Origin: Aquatica leii
Lineage: Eukaryota; Arthropoda; Insecta; Coleoptera; Lampyridae
Direction of reading: 5' to 3'
Length of the DNA stretch: 64,000 nt
Assembly (NCBI GenBank): GCA_035610365.1
Contig: CM069432.1
Span: 234,574,104 to 234,638,103 of the forward strand
How positions within the stretch are numbered: position 1 is the stretch's first letter; each line of letters opens with the position of its first letter. The notes under the pieces are model-generated. The model saw only the letters and a list, made by a program, of their open reading frames with translations. It made no database searches and was not told the origin of the DNA. Of this stretch, positions 57,322 to 64,000 are shown one piece after another. The position numbers and the translations under genes are program-made.

Positions 57322-58108
57322 TAGGGTGTTCAAAAATTACAACCTTTCAATTTAAATAGCTGAAACTTGATTAGTTTAAATATAACGCTCTACTTTTTAA
57401 TTTACTAAAAAATGTACTTTTTAATTACCTATCGACTAGAATTACAATGTTCTATAGCTAAATGTTTTCCTTTTTACACAATACGCAAAATAATTGTTTT
57501 TTTGCAACATTTGAGGTTTTTCTAATACAAGCTCTGATGAATCTAGTTGCCTATTGTGTTTAGAAATATTAGCTAATTAACAGTAAGAATAATAATTTAT
57601 AATTTAACATACTATAACAGTAATAATGGTAATAACATACCAACGATTAATAATAAATAACGGTCTGCAATACGCCCCTGACAACAACACACAATATGAA
57701 ATGACGCATAACAAACACTTTTAAAACTGTAACCTCGCAAATGTGGCTCAGAGTTAGCAGTGGTTCTCAAAAAAATATGTAGGTGTCTAGACGGTCAACA
57801 TTTCAAAACATCTATCCTAAACATTAGGCTTCTGTTTTATGTTAGCCTTAGCATGTTATTACCATTATTGCTGCTATAGCGTCTTAGATTATAAATTAGG
57901 TCTTAAGTTTCTATTCATATTTTTTTATTTCTTATCTTATACTTGCTAACTATTTGATATTTTTAAATACAATAGACAACTAGATTCTTCAGAACTTTTC
58001 TTTAAAAAAACATCAAATGGCAACAAAAGTAGTGCGTTTTATGTAAATTAATGAAGTTATAGCCATTTCAATATCTTAATTGATAGGTTTTAATTTTCAG
58101 ACACCCTG
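57322..58108. mobile_element. Palindromic non-autonomous DNA transposon (MITE / foldback-like)
   Basis: 787 bp with TA at 57320-57321 and 58109-58110 and inverted tips (T/C)AGGGTGT. About 31 bp at the ends are roughly 80% identical. Further homologous inverted blocks occur along both arms: GAATCTAGTTG(C/T)CTATTGT(G/A)TTTA at 57538-57562 with its partner near 57968-57992, AATTTATAATTTAA with ATTTATAATCTAAG, and GTAATAATGGTAATAACAT with its partner near 57854. The arms are about 330 bp each, with a central non-matching segment at about 57665-57830. It has no open frame, so it depends on another element's transposase. Confidence 0.8.
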
Positions 58109-58110
58109 TA

Positions 58111-61100
58111 GACGATGTAAAGTTTATTATTAGGATATCAAATATGATCTATTCTATTGTTACAATTTATTGTAAAGTTTGCTCACAGAACTGAAATACT
58201 TCTTAAGTATTTCAGACATGAAAATTAGGTTGTATTTTGGAAAAATCCACATTATTTTACAAACCTTAGGGTAAACGTTATTAAAACACACTTATTTTGA
58301 TTAGAAAATTCCAAAATTCAATAATATACAGGTGATTTTAGTTTTTAAAAAAGAACAACTTTGATACTTCTAGGGCTTTTATAACACCTTGTATAATTAT
58401 ATATATTGTTAAAAACAATTTACTACTTTTTAATTGTGTTAATTACTAAGATATTACATTTTTTAATAAATATGTGGTTATTGTAATTGTTTTATTTGTA
58501 TTGAATATGAGTCATTAACATATCAACTTGGCGAATGCAAATTGTGGTAGCGTAGAATTTGTCGTATTACAATATTTCTAGTTAACATTTTTGATTTTGA
58601 ATGAAAAGTCACCTTTTATAAAATTTTGGAAAAAACATGTTTTTCGTTTTCCTTTTTGAGAAGGCTGTTACGGGTTAACCTTTTTTGAGGACTACACCAC
58701 CTTTAGTCGACTCCGTCATAAAGTTGTGTATGAATATGTATAAGTAAAATAGTTAGTTTATGATGGCGCCATATCCGTTAAAACGTTAATAGAAAAATTA
58801 AGTTGGATAAAAAAAACAGCGATCCTAACCAGCAATATAGAAAGGTCCACAACGGTACACTAATTTCATTGAATTCAAACACATAATTGCATAAGCGCGA
58901 CCCATATTAAATGTACTTTTCTATTTAAAAAAATGTAAAAAAAGACATCTTTGAGTATTTACACTTTTGCAACAATTCTGTAGTAAATTTGTAGTAATAA
59001 TCTTTATTTGATGCTAGAATATATACATATAAACGTAACAAAATTTTAATTTTATTTTTACATACCTACAGGATTTTTTACATAACCAGTTTGTTGAAAG
59101 TTTTCATACTTCCAATCATAATTTAATTTTGATTTTTGTTTTACGCATATAAAAGTTGTTAACGTTGGCATTATAATTTTAATTAATAGTGATATAAATA
59201 TCGCAGCTTAAACTTCGTAATTTGACAAGTTATTAATTTTTAAAGTAGATGTTACAAATGTAAAAATTCTACAAAAAAAACATCTAAACATATTAAAAAC
59301 CGTGGACTTTTGGGATAATGAGCTATAAACAAAATAATTTCAAAATTAGACGAAATGAATAAAAGTATAGCATTCCATTTAAAATAACAAAATTGGTGTC
59401 ACTTCCGGTATACGTACTTGAACATAATTTAATTATAAAACCAATAACCATTTACGTATTATAAAAAAAATCAAAATTAAATTACGATTGCAAGTATATA
59501 AACTTTAACAATCGGGTTACGTAAAAATCCGTGTACATATATTCGAAAATGTTCATTACTTAATTGGTAATTATTTTGTTTAATGTAACAATCCATTTAA
59601 TGATTGTAAACAATTACTAAATTGTTGTTGTAAATTTGCTTAAAGTTTACAAATCAAACAAATGTTTAGAACACTTAATTAAAATTCTTGAACAATTTAA
59701 AACGTTGTTAACTGTAGCAGACATAAGACTTATAAACACTATTTCTGACAAAATAGAAAAAATAAATATAATAAATGTTCGTTTTACGTTTATTTTATTT
59801 TTCAATTAATTTTAACTTACTACTATTTATATTACATTTTTAAATAAAAATAATAACTTAATAGATTGCACATAGAAATTATATTACTATTTATTAAAAC
59901 AATTTAAATCGCTTAGGTAGTACAAGGCTAAAGTTCTACTACACGCTTACAATATTAATCTTGCAATTAAATTTTACTGGAAAATAGAAATTTTAACTAC
60001 AACTCATCTTCAAGTATGTAAATATAGAGTTTAACGCCGTTTTTATGTAATTTTGCTACAAGAGTTTACATTTTAAACAGATTTATGTAAAGTTTGTTTA
60101 ATAACAATTACCTAATAATATATTATAATAATTGCAGTATATTTTAAGTAAAGATTACTGAATAAATGTTCACTAAAATTAATTAAAAGAGTCAAAATAA
60201 ATAGTTTCGTTTTGTTTAATCTACATTGTTAAAGAATAATTTATTTATATTCAATCAGAAAAAAACTTTATGTTTTTTACCACCTTACTATATTATCTAA
60301 TAATTGATGCTATTTTAAATTAATTTAATTTTTTTAAATAAAACCAAAAAAACAATACACAAAGTGCAAAGTTTTTTTCAACAAAAAAACACTACATAGT
60401 TAAGAAATGCTTCAGTTTTTAGTATTACCCTTTTTTACAAATTTTTATGTTTTATAAACTACAGCATTTACTATATTAATGTAAAATTTTGTAGAGCAAG
60501 AATAAGCTTAAACCTGGAAATGCCGTAGCATAGGAATGGCAATCCTGAAAACATTTCACAATCCCGAGATTTTGGGACTGAAATTAAATTTATATTCAGG
60601 ATGTTAAAAATAATTACGCAAATACTTTTGAAAATTAAATATTTTAAATAATGATTCTTTACATTTGACACTACTGTCATAATGATCTTTTTCTACTACT
60701 AGTGGTATAAGCTTTCATTATTACGTATAATAGTAGGTTGTGAAGTTGCACTTTTTTAAGCACAGATGAATAATATTTCACTATTAACCAATAGTTGACA
60801 TTTTCTGATAATTCTATAACAGTTTTAAAGAAAAAAATTACAAAACGTTTACCAGAGGCAAGAGAACTAAATGTGAATTTTAGGTAAATTAAATATATTT
60901 TAGATACAATTAATGCTTAAAGTAATAATATTTTTAAACAATTTTGGTTATTTTAGCAAAAAAACTTACGTTATTTATTTATGTACATTATAAATCACAA
61001 TTACGAATTAGGTCAAAATTAATTTAATTAAACTAATGACAACTGTCACAATCACTCATTTCATTTCTAAATTGGTATTAAAATCTTAAATTTTTAATTT

Positions 61101-62475
61101 TATTTAGTAACAGGTAGAAAAATTTAAATAAGTCTAGTAGTTAAAAAAATGTATATAGGCCACACTTGAAAAGATGATTATAATCTCAGCGACTTATTAT
61201 CATATGACGCTTCGCGTCTGGCGATATATTTTGTCGCTTAGGTTTTACTCAAACGTTTTTCAACCTTGGTATATAATATAGGTACTATTAATACCGCACT
61301 AACGTTTTTTTGAATTAATTATAGCAGATAAATTAATTCCAAATGCTGACAATTAGAGAGAATTTCACCTATGCCTACTGCTAAGGTAATACAGATTGTA
61401 ATTTTTCAACTAATTATTTTTATTCACATAATTATATTAATAATTGTTATTGTTGTAGATAAAAATATTACATTGTAATCTACATTATGTATTGATCCAA
61501 TGAAACAATCTCAAAACCACACGAGTAAGAGTTTCAAATCTCCTTGGAAAGAAAATAAGAAAAACTTGTTTTCAAATAAATATTAAGCCCAAGATAAAAA
61601 ACGTATCGGCTTTAAAATTTTCTACTATTGTTCAAAAACCTTCAAAACTTTAGATTTTAAAATTTCTTAAAACCCTATAATACATTTTAAATTTGTTTTA
61701 AAAATTATGCATACAAATGTGGTAAAAATTAAAAGCGTTATAACTGGCATAAATGAATATTATAAATTTGAAAAAAAAACATAGCAAAATTTACGATAAT
61801 ACCTATTTACCATACGCTTAAAACGTCAAATATTACTAAAAATAAACTTTTGAGTTGCCGTGCAAATACTTTTAAAAAGTCTGGTAATTTGGCTTGTCTT
61901 ATTTATTGTTTATAATTTTGTATCTAAGAAAAATAGTAGATATCCATTTGTTAGTTAGATTTATCGATACTATATTTACAGTATTTTAAGAGATTCTTGA
62001 AAGTCATAATTCTTAATTGGGTTATATTCTTTGTCAATTTAATTGGAACGCTTATTTATTGTAGCAAATACTAAGTTTGCAGTTCAATTATGTATGTTCT
62101 CTGTTTATGTTGTTACGTGCATAAATTTAAAAATGCACTATCCTGCATATTGTTTGAATTAAAGTCAACGACAGGTCGTCATTTTTACTTTAACATCGTT
62201 CACTACATAACTTGATGCCTGCTTAAATTTAAATTAATTTCTTAAAACATCCACGTGTTGTGACACGATGTATAATAAAAATACCTATAACTGATTATTT
62301 TATTGAACGCAGAAAATCTTTTATTATTTTTTTGGAATTAAAGAGAATTTCTATGTCTTTTCCTCAGCACCATGTGCTACTTCCTAAATCTGAGTTTCCT
62401 TGTCTGTACAAGTTTAAAATCTACGTTGGAAAAGTTCTAATAGTAAGCATTGGACCTACGAACTCAACGACACAA
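58111..62475. other. AT-rich sequence, no gene recognised
   Basis: More than 4 kb without coding resemblance. Open stretches at 60471-60680 and 62260-62514 show no recognised motif; the second has 84 codons with a TTG/ATG start and no domain resemblance. No tRNA or repeat was noted. Confidence 0.5.
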
Positions 62476-62483
62476 GTGCAGAT

Positions 62484-62590
62484 ACAATTGATATTTCTAT
62501 TTGGAGGCAATTGACGTCTAAATAACACCATCTTGGACAAAAGTGCATATGTACCCGATACGATTAATATTTCTATTCGGAGGCAATTGA
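62484..62590 (+). repeat. Imperfect direct repeat at the edge of the palindrome
   Basis: The block TTGATATTTCTATTTGGAGG / TTAATATTTCTATTCGGAGG followed by CAATTGA occurs twice about 77 bp apart (near 62487 and 62562). Each is preceded by GTGCA(G/T)AT. The second copy overlaps the start of the large palindrome. Confidence 0.75.
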
Positions 62591-64000
62591 TAAAATTGTA
62601 AAACCATACGATACGTTTCGGTTCTCTTACCTTTTATAAATGTTTCTGTTTACCTGTAGTAGAGTTTGTGAGTCACCAGGTAGACACGATTGTTTTCAGG
62701 TAGTTTCCTAAAAGTCAATTTTTGATTTTAACTATTCGCTGTCGCTGCTCATGAACGATAGTTACTAATCATGTCGAAACGTGTAAAATGATTTGCTTCT
62801 TATTACTATTAGTCAATTAGTTTAAGTTAAATTGCTATTGCATGCTGATCACGTCAAATGTCAATTATTATTCTAACTTACTTACAAAGATTTTTGTATG
62901 TCCTGGTTCTTACACTTATGATTTAAGTTGATTGTAAGTTGCCGATACTTTTGGTGTTTTGGTACCTACGTATACTTGTACTTAACCTAAATTTATTTAC
63001 TGTGATGCTATCAAATTATCTCTACTTGTTATTGATTCAAATTTTAATCTAGGTTATCCTTCTAACACTAATTAAAGTACAATTGTTGTTAACGATTTGG
63101 TTCTTCCTTCCTCCAGCTTTACAAATCAAAAAAATTTTATACAAGCTTTGGGCCTCCTGAGCTGATTTAGCAGAAGCAATATCTGCAAAAAGAGATCTGG
63201 CGCCTGGAACCTTCCCTCTCTCCGATAGGTATTGTTTCAATCCTACAGCGAGTTGGCCGTTGCTACAAGCTTTAGGTCTTACGAACCTTGCACGGCCAAC
63301 TCACGCAGTCGGAGATAGGGGAGGTTCAAGTGAATAATAATTAAGGGCGCTAGATCATTTATAATTAACACTACTGCCTCGATCGATCGAAAGTTGGAGG
63401 GAACGCAGAAAGAAACCAAATCGTTAACAACAATTGCACTTTAATTACTCTAGAAGGATAAATAGATTAAAATTTGAATCAATAACAATTACAAGATAAG
63501 TGGATAGCATAACAATAAATAATTTTAGTAATACAAATATATGTAGTTAGTAAAATAACAGAAGTATTGGCAACTTACACTACACTTAAAGCAAAGGTGT
63601 AACCATCAGAACATATAAAAAATCTTCGTAAATAAATTATATTAATAATAGTAATAATTGACAGTTGACGTAATCAGCATGCGATAGTAGTTTACTTAAA
63701 CTAATTGAGCAATAATAATAAGACGCAAATAAATTCGAATGTTTCGACACGATTAGTAAATATGATGATTCATGAGTAGCACCGTAGCGACAGCGAATAA
63801 TTAAAATAAAAAATTGACTTACCAAGCTTCAGGGGTATCTTCAGAAAACGTTTTCCTACTGGCTTCCTGTAATTAAACTTTCTGAAAATAATCGTGTCTA
63901 CCTGGCGACTCACAAACTACAACAGGTAAAAGAAACATTTAAGAGAAAATAGAACCGAAACTTATCGTATGCTGTTACAATGTCTTTTCGTTTACGATGG
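62560..64000. repeat. Giant imperfect palindrome running off the window
   Basis: Left arm from about 62560 and right arm to at least 64000 are inverted copies centred near 63275. Landmarks on the left with their right partners: CGTTTCGGTTCTC (62615 / 63950), TTTGTGAGTC.CCAGGTAGACACGATT (about 62667 / 63900), TATTCGCTGTCGCT (62735 / 63790), CAATTAGTTTAAGT (62813 / 63695), TTATTGATTCAAATTTTAAT (63029 / 63465) and GTTGTTAACGATTTGGTT (63085 / 63420). The centre has stacked stems: GATCT.GCGCC, GAACCT.CCCT.TCTCCG and GAGTTGGCCG with its complement, and a loop around 63265-63295. It has no gene. The right end is outside the window. Confidence 0.88.

Noticed and set aside
62260-62514. 84-codon plus-strand open frame as a gene
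   Set aside because: No recognisable domain and no neighbouring exon-like sequence; it lies directly before the repeat and palindrome region.
63049-63240. Open frame within the palindrome centre as a coding gene
   Set aside because: It lies in the inverted-repeat structure, its frame reads through paired stems, and no domain is visible.

Overview
This window is an AT-rich, gene-poor stretch of an arthropod genome, most likely an insect. The evidence is the repertoire of mobile elements: BEL/Pao, Ty3/gypsy, a copia element with the half-tRNA-type primer site known from Drosophila copia, Tc1-like, PIF/Harbinger, DDE_3-type and DUF4817-type transposons, EN-RT LINEs and Penelope-like elements. 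I recognise no host protein-coding gene, tRNA, rRNA or CRISPR array. Almost every readable coding segment belongs to a mobile element, and most are broken. The insect order cannot be fixed from the sequence.

Left edge (1-8129): a three-layer nest. A decayed BEL/Pao pol on the + strand is split inside integrase by a complete gypsy element on the - strand (Gypsy-1, 1117-7593). Gypsy-1 has 257-bp LTRs differing at about 9 positions and a 4-bp target duplication. It is itself split by a complete Tc1-like element (4096-5697) with TA target sites. The BEL reading frame resumes in phase on the far side of Gypsy-1.

Middle (8130-45280): AT-rich sequence with scattered relics. These are a Penelope-like GIY-YIG relic (about 12480-13160), three minus-strand LINE copies (about 13160-15570, 27540-30540, 31250-32900), a second BEL integrase relic (16305-17075), a DUF4817-type fragment (17939-18270), and a 5.06-kb Tc1-like element with very long inverted termini of IR/DR type (21128-26188). 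There is also a PIF/Harbinger relic (36840-37230), a DDE_3 transposase relic (39640-40631), and two Penelope-like fragments facing opposite ways (44130-44890).

Right part (45281-56593): a second nest. A minus-strand copia element is cut inside RNase H by a plus-strand gypsy element (Gypsy-2, 45567-52943). Gypsy-2 has about 1.12-kb LTRs that appear identical except for one base of length and a 4-bp AAGG target duplication, so it is the youngest large insertion here. Nevertheless it carries a gag-protease deletion and a pol frameshift.

Right edge: a 787-bp palindromic non-autonomous element (57322-58108), AT-rich sequence, and a very large imperfect palindrome (from about 62560, running off the window end) with a stacked-stem centre. 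The two palindromes, the long-TIR Tc1 element and the near-perfect 18-bp hairpin at 39472-39514 are the least ordinary structures. All boundaries were read by eye and LINE edges are approximate.
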